Part shown: positions 1-13,379 of the stretch, one piece after another
How the letters are laid out: each line of letters begins with the position of its first letter
How positions within the stretch are numbered: position 1 is the first letter of the stretch
Source: Euwallacea fornicatus
Taxonomy: Eukaryota > Arthropoda > Insecta > Coleoptera > Curculionidae
Assembly (NCBI RefSeq): GCF_040115645.1
Contig: NW_027096021.1
Span: forward strand, 1-64,000
Reading direction: 5' to 3'
DNA: 64,000 bases
Translations under genes and position numbers: made by a program
The notes under the pieces: generated by a model
What the model was told of the DNA's origin: nothing
Databases searched by the model: none
Seen by the model: only the letters and a program-made list of their open reading frames with translations

Positions 1-969
1 TGCTCAAACACACAACTATTGTAACATTTCAAACTTCGAAGCTCGATAACTTCGGCAAATGATCACCAAATTTCTTAAACGAAGTGACAAATTAATCAGC
101 TCCACGAAATCTTTGAGACTTCACAACAAATCATGATTGCATCTTGTTGCATTTCCAAGAAAAATAGTACTGTGTGTGCTCAAACACACAACTATTGTAA
201 CATTCAAACTTCGAAGCTCGATAACTTCGGCAAATGATCACCAAATTTCTTAAACGAAGTGTCACATTAATCAGCTCCACGAGATCTTTGAGACGTCACA
301 ACATATCATAATTGCATCTTCTTGCATTTCCAAGAAAAATAGTACTGTATGTGCTCAAACACACAACTTTTGTAACATTTCAAACTCCGAAGCTCGATAA
401 CTTCGGCAAATGATCACCAAATTTCTTAAACGAAGTGACAAATTAATCAGCTCCACGAGATCTTTGAGACTTCACAACAAATCATGATTGCATCTTGTTG
501 CATTTCCAAGAAAAATAGTACTATATGTGCTCAAACACACAACTATTGTAACATTCAAACTTCGAAGCTCGATAACTTCGGCAAATGATCACCAAATTTC
601 TTAAACGAAGTGTCAAATGAATCAGCTCGTCAAGATCTTTGAGACGTCACAACAAATCATGATTGCATCTTGTTGCATTTCCAAGAAAAGTAGTACTTTA
701 TGTGTTCAAACACACAACTTTTGAAATATTTCAAAGTTCGAAGCTCGATAACTTCGGCAAATGATCACCAAATTTCTTAAACGAAGTGTCACATTAATCA
801 GCTCGTCGAGATCTTTGAGACGTCACAACAAATCATGATTGCATCTTGTTGCATTTCCAAGAAAAATAGTACTGTATGTGCTCAAACACACAACTTTTGT
901 AACATTGGAAACTTCGAAGCTCGATAACTTCGGCAAATGATCACCAAATTTCTTAAACGAAGTGTCAAA

Positions 970-2018
970 TTAATCAGCTCCACGAGATCTTTGAGACGTC
1001 ACAACAAATCATAATTGCATCTTCTTGCATTTCCAAGAAAAATAGTACTGTATGTGCCCAAACACACAACTTTTGTAACATTGCAAACTTCGAAGCTCGA
1101 TAACTTCGGCAAACACATTCCAAGTTTCTTAAACGAAGTGTCAAATTAATCAGTTCGTCGAGATCTTTGAGACGTCACAACAAATCATGATTGCATCTTG
1201 TTGTATTTCCAAGAAAAGTAGTACTTTATGTGCTCAAACACACAACTTTTGTAACATTGCAAAACTCGAAGCTCGATAACATCGGCAAACACATTCCAAG
1301 TTTCTTAAACGAAGTGTCAAATTAATCAGCTCGTCGAGATCTTTGAGACGTCACAACAAATCATGATTGCATCTTGTTGCATTTCCAAGAAAAATAGTAC
1401 TTTGTGTGCTCAAACACACAACTATTGTAACATTTCAAACTTCGAAGCTCGATAACTTCGGCAAATGATCACCAAATTTCTTAAACGAAGTGACAAATTA
1501 ATCAGCTCCACGAGATCTTTGAGACTTCACAACAAAACATGATTGCATCTTGTTGCATTTCCAAGAAAAATAGTACTTTGTGTGCTCAAACACACAACTA
1601 TTGTAACATTCAAACTTCGAAGCTCGATAACTTCGGCAAATGATCACCAAATTTCTTAAACGAAGTGTCACATTAATCAGCTCCACGAGATCTTTGAGAC
1701 TTCACAACAAATCATGATTGCATCTTGTTGCATTTCCAAAAAAAATAGTACTTTGTGTGCTCAAACACACAACTATTGTAACATTCAAACTTCGAAGCTC
1801 GATAACTTCGGCAAATGATCACCAAATTTCTTAAACGAAGTGTCACATTAATCAGCTCCACGAGATCTTTGAGACGTCACAACAAATCATAATTGCATCT
1901 TCTTGCATTTCCAAGAAAAATAGTACTGTATGTGCTCAAACACACAACTTTTGTAACATTTCAAACTCCGAAGCTCGATAACTTCGGCAAATGATCACCA
2001 AATTTCTTAAACGAAGTG
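970..2018. repeat. Dispersed HOR module in family A, copy 1 (partner at 9058)
   Basis: About 1.05 kb (six monomers) match 9058-10106 at a constant offset of 8,088 bp (46 monomers). Shared rare marks include GTGCCCAAAC (1054 and 9142), AACATCGGCAAAC (about 1279 and 9367) and the ACAAAACATG variant. The match ends where this copy has GTGTCAAAT and the partner GTGACAAAT. A shorter part is also present near 6185-6600. Confidence 0.85.
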
Positions 2019-5000
2019 TCAAATTAATCAGCTCCACGAGATCTTTGAGACGTCACAACAAATCATAATTGCATCTTCTTGCATTTCCAAGAAAAATAGT
2101 ACTGTATGTGCTCAAACACACAACTTTTGTAACATTGCAAACTTCGAAGCTCGATAACTTCGGCAAACACATTCCAAGTTTCTTAAACGAAGTGTCAAAT
2201 TAATCAGCTCGTCGAGATCTTTGAGACGTCACAACAAATCATGATTGCATCTTGTTGTATTTCCAAGAAAAGTAGTACTTTTTGTGCTCAAACACACAAC
2301 TTTTGTAACATTTCAAATTTCGAAGCTCGATAACTTCGGCAAATGATCACCAAATTTCTTACACGAAGTGTCAAATTAATCAGCTCCACGAGAGCTTTGA
2401 GACGTCACAACAAATCATGATTGCATCTTGTTGCATTTCCAAGAAAAATAGTACTTTATGTGCTCAAACACACAACTTTTGTAACATTTCAAACTCCGAA
2501 GCTCGATAACTTCGGCAAGTGATCACCAAATTTCTTAAACGAAGTGTCACATTAATCAGCTCCACGAGATCTTTGAGACGTCACAACAAATCATAATTGC
2601 ATATTCTTGCATTTCCAAGAAAAATAGTACTTTGTGTGCTCAAACACACAACTATTGTAACATTTCAAATTTCGAGGCTCGATAACTTCGGCAAATGATC
2701 ACCAAATTTCTTAAACGAAGTGACAAATTAATCAGCTCCACGAGATCTTTGAGACTTCACAACAAATCATGATTGCATCTTGTTGCATTTCCAAGAAAAA
2801 TAGTACTTTATGTGTTCAAACACACAACTTTTGAAACATTTCAAACTTCGAAGCTCGATAACTTCGGCAAATGATCACCAAATTTCTCAAACGAAGTGGC
2901 ACATTAATCAGCTCCACGAGATCTTTGAGACGTCACAACAAACCATGATTGCATTTTGTTGCATTTCCAAGAAAAATAGTACTTTGTGTGCTCAAACACA
3001 CAACTTTTGTAACATTGCAAACTTCGAAGCTCGATAACTTCGGCAAATGATCACCAAATTTCTTAAACGACGTGACAAATTAATCAGCTCCACGAGATCG
3101 TTGAGATTTCACAACAAATCATGATTGCATCTTGTTGCATTTCCAAGAAAAGTAGTACTTTATGTGTTCAAACACACAACTTTTGAAATATTTCAAACTT
3201 CGAAGCTCGATAACTTCGGCAAATGATTACCAAATTTCTTAAACGAAGTGTCACATTAATCAGCCCGTCGAGATCTTTGAGACGTCACAACAAATCATGA
3301 TTGCATCTTGTTGTATTTCCAAGAAAAGTAGTACTTTATGTGCTCAAACACACAACTATTGTAACATTTCAAACTTCGAAGCTCGATAACTTCGGCAAAT
3401 GATCACCAAATTTCTTAAACGAAGTGACAAATTAATCAGCTCCACGAGATCTTTGAGACTTCACAACAAATCATGATTGCATCTTGTTGCATTTCCAAGA
3501 AAAATAGTACTTTGTGTGCTCAAACACACAACTATTGTAACATTTCAAACTTCGAAGCTCGATAACTTCGGCAAATGATCACCAAATTTCTTAAACGAAG
3601 TGACAAATTAATCAGCTCCACGAGATCTTTGAGACTTCACAACAAATCATGATTGCATCTTGTTGCATTTCCAAGAAAAATAGTACTTTGTGTGCTCAAA
3701 CACACAACTATTGTAACATTCAAACTTCGAAGCTCGATAACTTCGGCAAATGATTATCAAATTTCTTAAACGAAGTGTCACATTAATCAGCTCGTCGAGA
3801 TCTTTGAGACGTCTCAACAAATCATGATTGCATCTTGTTGCATTTCCAAGAAAAATAGTACTTTATGTGCTCAAACACACAACTATTGTAACATTTCAAA
3901 CTTCGAAGCTCGATAACTTCGGCAAATGATCACCAAATTTCTTAAACGAAGTGACAAATTAATCAGCTCCACGAGATCTTTGAGACTTCACAACAAATCA
4001 TGATTGCATCTTGTTGCATTTCCAAGAAAAATAGTACTTTATGTGCTCAAACACACAACTTTCGTAACATTTCAAACTCCGAAGCTCGATAACTTCGACA
4101 AATGATCACCAAATTTCTTAAACGAAGTGTCAAATTAATCAGCTCCACCAGATCTTTGAGACGTCACAACAAATCATGATTGCATCTTGTTGCATTTCCA
4201 AGAAAAGTAGTACTTTATGTGTTCAAACACAAACCTTTTGAAATATTTCAAACTTCGAAGCTCGATAACTTCGGCAAATGATCACCAAATTTCTTAAACG
4301 AAGTGTCACATTAATCAGCTCGTCGAGATCTTTGAGACGTCTCAACAAATCATGATTGCATCTTGTTGTATTTCCAAGAAAAGTAGTACTTTATGTGCTC
4401 AAACACACAACTTTTGTAACATTGCAAACTTCGAAGCTCGATAACTTCGGCAAATGATTACCAAATTTCTTAAACGAAGTGTCAAATTAATCAGCTCCAC
4501 GAGATCTTTGAGACTTCACAACAAACCATGATTGCATCTTGTTGCATTTCCAAGAAAAATAGTACTTTGTGTGCTCAAACACACAACTATTGTAACATTT
4601 CAAATTTCGAAGCTCGATAACTTCGGCAAATGATCACCAAATTTCTTAAACGAAGTGACAAATTAATCAGCTTCACGAGATCTTTGAGACTTCACAACAA
4701 ATCATGATTGCATCTTGTTGCATTTCCAAGAAAAATAGTACTGTATGTGCTCAAACACACAACTTTTGTAACATTTCAAATTTCGAAGCTCGATAACTTC
4801 GGCAAATGATCACCAAATTTCTTAAACGACCTGACAAATTAATCAGCTCCACGAGATCGTTGAGACTTCACAACAAATCATGATTGCATCTTGTTGCATT
4901 TCCAAGAAAAATAGTACTTTGTGTGCTCAAACACACAACTATTGTAACATTTCAAATTTCGAGGCTCGATAACTTCGGCAAATGATCACCAAATTTCTTA

Positions 5001-8000
5001 AACGAAGTGACAAATTAATCAGCTCCACGAGATCTTTGAGACTTCACAACAAATCATGATTGCATCTTGTTGCATTTCCAAGAAAAATAGTACTTTGCGT
5101 GCTCAAACACACAACTATTGTAACATTTCAAATTTCGAAGCTCGATAACTTCGGCAAATGATCACCAAATTTCTTAAACGACCTGACAAATTAATCAGCT
5201 CCACGAGATCGTTGAGACTTCACAACAAATCATGATTGCATCTTGTTGCATTTCCAAGAAAAATAGTACTTTGTGTGCTCAAACACACAACTATTGTAAC
5301 ATTTCAAATTTCGAGGCTCGATAACTTCGGCAAATGATCACCAAATTTCTTAAACGACCTGACAAATTAATCAGCTCCACGAGATCTTTGAGACTTCACA
5401 ACAAATCATGATTGCATCTTGTTGCATTTCCAAGAAAAATAGTACTTTGCGTGCTCAAACACACAACTATTGTAACATTCAAACTTCGAAGCTCGATAAC
5501 TTCGGCAAATGATTACCAAATTTCTTAAACGAAGTGTCACATTAATCAGCTCGTCGAGATCTTTGAGACGTCACAACAAATCATGATTGCATCTTGTTGT
5601 ATTTCCAAGAAAAATAGTACTTTGTGTGCTCAAACACACAACTATTGTAACATTTCAAATTTCGAGGCTCGATAACTTCGGCAAATGATCACCAAATTTC
5701 TTAAACGAAGTGACAAATTAATCAGCTTCACGAGATCTTTGAGACTTCACAACAAATCATGATTGCATCTTGTTGCATTTCCAAGAAAAATAGTACTGTA
5801 TGTGCTCAAACACACAACTTTTGTAACATTTCAAACTCCGAAGCTCGATAACTTCGGCAAATGATCACCAAATTTCTTAAACGAAGTGTCAAATTAATCA
5901 GCTCCACGAGATCTTTGAGACGTCACAACAAATCATAATTGCATCTTCTTGCATTTCCAAGAAAAATAGTACTGTATGTGCTCAAACACACAACTTTTGT
6001 AACATTGCAAACTTCGAAGCTCGATAACTTCGGCAAACACATTCCAAGTTTCTTAAACGAAGTGTCAAATTAATCAGCTCGTCGAGATCTTTGAGACGTC
6101 ACAACAAATCATGATTGCATCTTGTTGTATTTCCAAGAAAAGTAGTACTTTATGTGCTCAAACACACAACTATTGTAACATTTCAAATTTCGAGGCTCGA
6201 TAACTTCGGCAAATGATCACCAAATTTCTTAAACGAAGTGACAAATTAATCAGCTCCACGAGATCTTTGAGACTTCACAACAAAACATGATTGCATCTTG
6301 TTGCATTTCCAAGAAAAATAGTACTTTGTGTGCTCAAACACACAACTATTGTAACATTCAAACTTCGAAGCTCGATAACTTCGGCAAATGATCACCAAAT
6401 TTCTTAAACGAAGTGTCACATTAATCAGCTCCACGAGATCTTTGAGACTTCACAACAAATCATGATTGCATCTTGTTGCATTTCCAAAAAAAATAGTACT
6501 TTGTGTGCTCAAACACACAACTATTGTAACATTCAAACTTCGAAGCTCGATAACTTCGGCAAATGATCACCAAATTTCTTAAACGTAGTGTCAAATTAAT
6601 CAGCTCCACGAGATCTTTGAGACGTCACAACAAATCATAATTGCATCTTCTTGCATTTCCAAGAAAAATAGTACTGTATGTGCTCAAACACACAACTTTT
6701 GTAACATTGCAAACTTCGAAGCTCGATAACTTCGGCAAATGATCACCAAATTTCTTAAACGAAGTGTCACATTAATCAGCTCGTCGAGATCTTTGAGACG
6801 TCACAACAAATCATGATTGCATCTTGTTGCATTTCCAAGAAAAATAGTACTGTATGTGCTCAAACACACAACTTTTGTAACATTGGAAACTTCGAAGCTC
6901 GATAACTTCGGCAAATGATCACCAAATTTCTTAAACGAAGTGTCAAATTAATCAGCTCCACGAGATCTTTGAGACGTCACAACAAATCATAATTGCATCT
7001 TCTTGCATTTCCAAGAAAAATAGTACTGTATGTGCTCAAACACACAACTTTTGTAACATTGCAAACTTCGAAGCTCGATAACTTCGGCAAACACATTCCA
7101 AGTTTCTTAAACGAAGTGTCAAATTAATCAGCTCGTCGAGATCTTTGAGACGTCACAACAAATCATGATTGCATCTTGTTGTATTTCCAAGAAAAGTAGT
7201 ACTTTATGTGCTCAAACACACAACTTTTGTAACATTGCAAACTTCGAAGCTCGATAACTTCGGCAAACACATTCCAAGTTTCTTAAACGAAGTGTCAAAT
7301 TAATCAGCTCGTCGAGATCTTTGAGACGTCACAACAAATCATGATTGCATCTTGTTGCATTTCCAAGAAAAATAGTACTTTGTGTGCTCAAACACACAAC
7401 TATTGTAACATTCAAACTTCGAAGCTCGATAACTTCGGCAAATGATCACCAAATTTCTTAAACGACGTGACAAATTAATCAGCTCCACGAGATCGTTGAG
7501 ATTTCACAACAAATCATGATTGCATCTTGTTGCATTTCCAAGAAAAGTAGTACTTTATGTGTTCAAACACACAACTTTTGAAATATTTCAAACTTCGAAG
7601 CTCGATAACTTCGGCAAATGATTACCAAATTTCTTAAACGAAGTGTCACATTAATCAGCTCGTCGAGATCTTTGAGACGTCACAACAAATCATGATTGCA
7701 TCTTGTTGTATTTCCAAGAAAAGTAGTACTTTATGTGCTCAAACACACAACTATTGTAACATTTCAAACTTCGAAGCTCGATAACTTCGGCAAATGATCA
7801 CCAAATTTCTTAAACGAAGTGACAAATTAATCAGCTCCACGAGATCTTTGAGACTTCACAACAAATCATGATTGCATCTTGTTGCATTTCCAAGAAAAAT
7901 AGTACTTTGTGTGCTCAAACACACAACTATTGTAACATTTCAAACTTCGAAGCTCGATAACTTCGGCAAATGATCACCAAATTTCTTAAACGAAGTGACA

Positions 8001-11000
8001 AATTAATCAGCTCCACGAGATCTTTGAGACTTCACAACAAATCATGATTGCATCTTGTTGCATTTCCAAGAAAAATAGTACTTTGTGTGCTCAAACACAC
8101 AACTATTGTAACATTCAAACTTCGAAGCTGGATAACTTCGGCAAATGATTATCAAATTTCTTAAACGAAGTGTCACATTAATCAGCTCGTCGAGATCTTT
8201 GAGACGTCTCAACAAATCATGATTGCATCTTGTTGCATTTCCAAGAAAAATAGTACTTTATGTGCTCAAACACACAACTATTGTAACATTTCAAACTTCG
8301 AAGCTCGATAACTTCGGCAAATGATCACCAAATTTCTTAAACGAAGTGACAAATTAATCAGCTCCACGAGATCTTTGAGACTTCACAACAAATCATGATT
8401 GCATCTTGTTGCATTTCCAAGAAAAATAGTACTTTATGTGCTCAAACACACAACTATTGTAACATTTCAAACTTCGAAGCTCGATAACTTCGGCAAATGA
8501 TCACCAAATTTCTTAAACGAAGTGACAAATTAATCAGCTCCACGAGATCTTTGAGACTTCACAACAAATCATGATTGCATCTTGTTGCATTTCCAAGAAA
8601 AATAGTACTTTATGTGCTCAAACACACAACTTTCGTAACATTTCAAACTCCGAAGCTCGATAACTTCGACAAATGATCACCAAATTTCTTAAACGAAGTG
8701 TCAAATTAATCAGCTCCACCAGATCTTTGAGACGTCACAACAAATCATGATTGCATCTTGTTGCATTTCCAAGAAAAGTAGTACTTTATGTGTTCAAACA
8801 CACACCTTTTGAAATATTTCAAACTTCGAAGCTCGATAACTTCGGCAAATGATCACCAAATTTCTTAAACGAAGTGTCACATTAATCAGCTCGTCGAGAT
8901 CTTTGAGACGTCACAACAAATCATGATTGCATCTTGTTGCATTTCCAAGAAAAATAGTACTTTGTGTGCTCAAACACACAAATATTGTAACATTTCAAAC
9001 TTCGAAGCTCGATAACTTCGGCAAATGATCACCAAATTTCTTAAACGAAGTGACAAATTAATCAGCTCCACGAGATCTTTGAGACGTCACAACAAATCAT
9101 AATTGCATCTTCTTGCATTTCCAAGAAAAATAGTACTGTATGTGCCCAAACACACAACTTTTGTAACATTGCAAACTTCGAAGCTCGATAACTTCGGCAA
9201 ACACATTCCAAGTTTCTTAAACGAAGTGTCAAATTAATCAGTTCGTCGAGATCTTTGAGACGTCACAACAAATCATGATTGCATCTTGTTGTATTTCCAA
9301 GAAAAGTTGTACTTTATGTGCTCAAACACACAACTTTTGTAACATTGCAAACCTCGAAGCTCGATAACATCGGCAAACACATTCCAAGTTTCTTAAACGA
9401 AGTGTCAAATTAATCAGCTCGTCGAGATCTTTGAGACGTCACAACAAATCATGATTGCATCTTGTTGCATTTCCAAGAAAAATAGTACTTTGTGTGCTCA
9501 AACACACAACTATTGTAACATTTCAAACTTCGAAGCTCGATAACTTCGGCAAATGATCACCAAATTTCTTAAACGAAGTGACAAATTAATCAGCTCCACG
9601 AGATCTTTGAGACTTCACAACAAAACATGATTGCATCTTGTTGCATTTCCAAGAAAAATAGTACTTTGTGTGCTCAAACACACAACTATTGTAACATTCA
9701 AACTTCGAAGCTCGATAACTTCGGCAAATGATCACCAAATTTCTTAAACGAAGTGTCACATTAATCAGCTCCACGAGATCTTTGAGACTTCACAACAAAT
9801 CATGATTGCATCTTGTTGCATTTCCAAAAAAAATAGTACTTTGTGTGCTCAAACACACAACTATTGTAACATTCAAACTTCGAAGCTCGATAACTTCGGC
9901 AAATGATCACCAAATTTCTTAAACGAAGTGTCACATTAATCAGCTCCACGAGATCTTTGAGACGTCACAACAAATCATAATTGCATCTTCTTGCATTTCC
10001 AAGAAAAATAGTACTGTATGTGCTCAAACACACAACTTTTGTAACATTTCAAACTCCGAAGCTCGATAACTTCGGCAAATGATCACCAAATTTCTTAAAC
10101 GAAGTGACAAATTAATCAGCTCCACGAGATCTTTGAGACTTCACAACAAATCATGATTGCATCTTGTTGCATTTCCAAGAAAAATAGTACTTTGTGTGCT
10201 CAAACACACAACTATTGTAACATTCAAACTTCGAAGCTCGATAACTTCGGCAAATGATCACCAAATTTCTTAAACGAAGTGTCAAATTAATCAGCTCCAC
10301 GAGATCTTTGAGACGTCACAACAAATCATAATTGCATCTTCTTGCATTTCCAAGAAAAATAGTACTGTATGTGCTCAAACACACAACTTTTGTAACATTG
10401 CAAACTTCGAAGCTCGATAACTTCGGCAAATGATCACCAAATTTCTTAAACGAAGTGTCACATTAATCAGCTCGTCGAGATCTTTGAGACGTCACAACAA
10501 ATCATGATTGCATCTTGTTGCATTTCCAAGAAAAATAGTACTGTATGTGCTCAAACACACAACTTTTGTAACATTGGAAACTTCGAAGCTCGATAACTTC
10601 GGCAAATGATCACCAAATTTCTTAAACGAAGTGTCAAATTAATCAGCTCCACGAGATCTTTGAGACGTCACAACAAATCATAATTGCATCTTCTTGCATT
10701 TCCAAGAAAAATAGTACTGTATGTGCTCAAACACACAACTTTTGTAACATTGCAAACTTCGAAGCTCGATAACTTCGGCAAACACATTCCAAGTTTCTTA
10801 AACGAAGTGTCAAATTAATCAGCTCGTCGAGATCTTTGAGACGTCACAACAAATCATGATTGCATCTTGTTGTATTTCCAAGAAAAGTAGTACTTTATGT
10901 GCTCAAACACACAACTTTTGTAACATTGCAAACTTCGAAGCTCGATAACTTCGGCAAACACATTCCAAGTTTCTTAAACGAAGTGTCAAATTAATCAGCT

Positions 11001-12380
11001 CGTCGAGATCTTTGAGACGTCACAACAAATCATGATTGCATCTTGTTGCATTTCCAAGAAAAATAGTACTTTGTGTGCTCAAACACACAACTATTGTAAC
11101 ATTCAAACTTCGAAGCTCGATAACTTCGGCAAATGATCACCAAATTTCTTAAACGACGTGACAAATTAATCAGCTCCACGAGATCGTTGAGATTTCACAA
11201 CAAATCATGATTGCATCTTGTTGCATTTCCAAGAAAAGTAATACTTTATGTGTTCAAACACACAACTTTTGAAATATTTCAAACTTCGAAGCTCGATAAC
11301 TTCGGCAAATGATCACCAAATTTCTTAAACGAAGTGTCACATTAATCAGCTCCACGAGATCTTTGAGACGTCACAACAAATCATAATTGCATCTTCTTGC
11401 ATTTCCAAGAAAAATAGTACTGTATGTGCTCAAACACACAACTTTTGTAACATTTCAAACTCCGAAGCTCGATAACTTCGGCAAATGATCACCAAATTTC
11501 TTAAACGAAGTGACAAATTAATCAGCTCCACGAGATCTTTGAGACTTCACAACAAATCATGATTGCATCTTGTTGCATTTCCAAGAAAAATAGTACTTTG
11601 TGTGCTCAAACACACAACTATTGTAACATTCAAACTTCGAAGCTCGATAACTTCGGCAAATGATCACCAAATTTCTTAAACGAAGTGTCAAATTAATCAG
11701 CTCCACGAGATCTTTGAGACGTCACAACAAATCATAATTGCATCTTCTTGCATTTCCAAGAAAAATAGTACTGTATGTGCTCAAACACACAACTTTTGTA
11801 ACATTGCAAACTTCGAAGCTCGATAACTTCGGCAAATTATCACCAAATTTCTTAAACGAAGTGTCACATTAATCAGCTCGTCGAGATCTTTGAGACGTCA
11901 CAACAAATCATGATTGCATCTTGTTGCATTTCCAAGAAAAATAGTACTGTATGTGCTCAAACATACAACTTTTGTAACATTGGAAACTTCGAAGCTCGAT
12001 AACTTCGGCAAATGATCACCAAATTTCTTAAACGAAGTGTCAAATTAATCAGCTCCACGAGATCTTTGAGACGTCACAACAAATCATAATTGCATCTTCT
12101 TGCATTTCCAAGAAAAATAGTACTGTATGTGCTCAAACACACAACTTTTGTAACATTGCAAACTTCGAAGCTCGATAACTTCGGCAAACACATTCCAAGT
12201 TTCTTAAACGAAGTGTCAAATTAATCAGCTCGTCGAGATCTTTGAGACGTCACAACAAATCATGATTGCATCTTGTTGTATTTCCAAGAAAAGTAGTACT
12301 TTATGTGCTCAAACACACAACTTTTGTAACATTGCAAACTTCGAAGCTCGATAACTTCGGCAAACACATTCCAAGTTTCT
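1105..12380. repeat. Zone holding the A-b monomer subtype
   Basis: About twelve monomers in this stretch (near 1111, 1288, 2166, 6034, 7089, 7266, 9199, 9374, 10777, 10956, 12186 and 12361) replace GATCACCAAA at 61-70 by ACATTCCAAG, and T60 by C. That is seven changes within 11 bases while the rest of the monomer stays ordinary family A. They often occur as two in a row. Related forms (ACACTCCAAG, AAACTCCAAG) occur later, near 13.2, 15.9, 16.2, 17.8-20.5, 22.4, 23.4, 27.0 and 28.0 kb. Confidence 0.85.
9058..10106. repeat. Dispersed HOR module in family A, copy 2
   Basis: Partner of the 970-2018 module, with only scattered substitutions (for example CCTCGAAG for ACTCGAAG near 9353 and AAGTTGTAC for AAGTAGTAC near 9305). 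Offset and monomer order are conserved across the module, including the 175 bp members. Confidence 0.85.
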
Positions 12381-13379
12381 TAAACGAAGTGTCAAATTAA
12401 TCAGCTCGTCGAGATCTTTGAGACGTCACAACAAATCATGATTGCATCTTGTTGTATTTCCAAGAAAAGTAGTACTTTATGTGCTCAAACACACAACTAT
12501 TGTAACATTTCAAACTTCGAAGCTCGATAACTTCGGCAAATGATCACCAAATTTCTTAAACGAAGTGACAAATTAATCAGCTCCACGAGATCTTTGAGAC
12601 TTCACAACAAATCATGATTGCATCTTGTTGCATTTCCAAGAAAAATAGTACTTTGTGTGCTCAAACACACAACTATTGTAACATTCAAACTTCGAAGCTG
12701 GATAACTTCGGCAAATGATTATCAAATTTCTTAAACGAAGTGTCACATTAATCAGCTCGTCGAGATCTTTGAGACGTCTCAACAAATCATGATTGCATCT
12801 TGTTGCATTTCCAAGAAAAATAGTACTTTCTGTGCTCAAACACACAACTATTGTAACATTTCAAACTTCGAAGCTCGATAACTTCGGCAAATGATCACCA
12901 AATTTCTTAAACGAAGTGGCACATTAATCAGCTCCACGAGATCTTTGAGACTTCACAACAAATCATGATTGCATCTTGTTGCATTTCCAAGAAAAATAGT
13001 ACTTTGTGTGCTCAAACACACAACTATTGTAACATTCAAACTTCGAAGCTCGATAACTTCGGCAAATGATCACCAAATTTCTTAAACGAAGGGTCACATT
13101 AATCAGCTCGTCGAGATCTTTGAGACGTCACAACAAATCACGATTGCATCTTGTTGCATTTCCAAGAAAAGTAGTACTTTATGTGCTCAAACACACAACT
13201 TTTGTAACATTGCAAACTTCGAAGCTCGATCACTTCGGCAAACAAACTCCAAGTTTCTTAAACGAAGTGTCACATTAATCAGCTCGTCGAGATCTTTGAG
13301 ACGTCACAACAAATCATGATTGCATCTTGTTGCATTTCCAAGAAAAATAGTACTTTATGTGTTCAAAGACACAACTTTC

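Noticed and set aside
1498..1686. Recurrent open reading frames of 62-77 codons on both strands (near 1498, 2810, 6246, 9586, 12612, 13066, 14586, 15701, 19156 and 20915)
   Set aside because: All are translations of one to one and a half satellite monomers in chance-open frames, and identical copies appear only because the HOR modules recur. Since 176 is not a multiple of 3, the reading frame rotates from monomer to monomer and stops soon return. There is no start context, domain or codon pattern of a gene.
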